Positions 63,765-64,000 of a stretch of 64,000 nt of DNA are shown in pieces. Position numbers and translations under genes: made by a program. The DNA lies in contig JBAOHC010000027.1 in the NCBI GenBank assembly GCA_037046735.1, positions 1-64,000 on the forward strand, read 5' to 3'. The stretch comes from JADKAV01 sp037046735 (GTDB lineage: Bacteria; Actinomycetota; Actinomycetes; S36-B12; UBA10799). The number at the start of each line of letters is the position of its first letter. Within the stretch, counting starts at the first letter, position 1. The notes under the pieces were generated by a model. That model was not told the origin of the DNA, did no database searches, and was given only the letters and a program-made list of their open reading frames with translations.

Positions 63765-64000
63765 TCAATTCTGGCCAGATTCGCCGGCCCGCTGCTGGAT
63801 GGTCTGGTTGAGCCTCGAAACCGTTTCCCGCAGTTCAGCCACCTCGGTGCGTAGGGCCTGCGCATCTTCAGCGGTCAAAGCGGAGCCTTCGGCGGAGTTG
63901 CTCTTCTCGTCACCGAGAATCCAGGCGACGAGTTTGGCAGTGAACATACTCGCAGCCAGGATGCCGCAGACGCTGACGACCACACCCAGGAACTTTCCGT
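63765..64000 (-). CDS. Small membrane protein with coiled coil (5' end possibly outside the window)
   Basis: The frame is open to the window edge; a GTG at 63983 could start it (72 aa). One membrane helix (VVSVCGILAASMFTAKLVAWIL) is followed by an acidic linker and a heptad-like helix (AQALRTEVAELRETVSRLNQTIQQR). No family recognised. It converges on the repeat modules, beginning one base after their similarity to primC ends. Confidence 0.55.
   Translation of the reverse strand, partial: GKFLGVVVSVCGILAASMFTAKLVAWILGDEKSNSAEGSALTAEDAQALRTEVAELRETVSRLNQTIQQRAGESGQN

Noticed and set aside
1..64000. CRISPR arrays, rRNA, tRNA and LexA boxes
   Set aside because: None found by eye: no regularly spaced repeats, no intact cloverleaf and no SOS-type TCGAAC-N4-GTTCGA palindrome.

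Overview
The window is GC-rich chromosomal DNA from an actinomycete. Most of it (about 5.4-64 kb) carries genes largely restricted to Actinomycetia: the Pup-proteasome cluster, mshC (mycothiol synthesis), rbpA, ppm1/lnt, maltokinase, LigC/Prim-PolC and 13E12-type DUF222-HNH proteins. I cannot name a genus. Many genes start 6-8 bases after a TAnnnT -10 box, so leaderless mRNAs appear common.

Region by region. 1-2.9 kb: the 5' part of gltB (minus) diverging from an attenuator-controlled leuA. Both are broken by homopolymer-type frameshifts and leuA stops abruptly near 2896, so this end may be foreign or low-quality sequence joined to the actinobacterial part. 2.9-5.4 kb: a decayed integrative element (tyrosine integrase, small Cys-rich gene, perfect operator-like palindrome). 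5.4-7.7 kb: a membrane GGDEF protein and a DUF222-HNH pseudogene. 7.7-13.5 kb: hydrolases (M20 peptidase, beta-lactamase-like, amidase, GDPD) with VOC and DinB proteins. 13.6-24.3 kb: rbpA behind a SigR-type promoter, ppm1-lnt, a gutted amidohydrolase, an M24 peptidase, a 5'-3' exonuclease, helY, a lipid kinase, tatC and tatA. 24.5-33.2 kb: two FKBPs, pafA, prcA, prcB, pup, dop (inverted in place), mpa and trmI. 33.3-45.6 kb: M50 protease, RecB-like nuclease, MacB-type ABC pair, HAD phosphatase, metH, pgi and gnd. 45.7-58.5 kb: an intact DUF222-HNH gene, a secreted DUF4189 protein, the mshC/SCO1664/DUF3090/phosphatase cluster, corA, uppP, an F420-type oxidoreductase, an aldo/keto reductase, maltokinase and an AidB-like dehydrogenase. 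58.6-64 kb: zapE, a RibD-like reductase, ligC-primC, a DUF433/DUF5615 toxin-antitoxin pair and degenerate repeats of the primC 3' end.

Two themes link the genes. First, protein turnover: Pup (ending GGQ) needs Dop to deamidate it, PafA to ligate it, and Mpa plus PrcAB to degrade its targets. Second, DNA damage: three genes (both DUF222-HNH copies and the RecB-like nuclease) share an upstream element with the spacing of the RecA-independent damage promoter (RecA-NDp) that PafBC controls in mycobacteria. The pafBC genes that usually lie between pafA and tatA are absent here. LigC, Prim-PolC, AidB and HelY add to the repair content. The most notable observations are the shared RecA-NDp-type element with pafBC missing, the in-place inversion of dop, the leuA attenuator, the SigR-type rbpA promoter, and the repeated primC tail modules.
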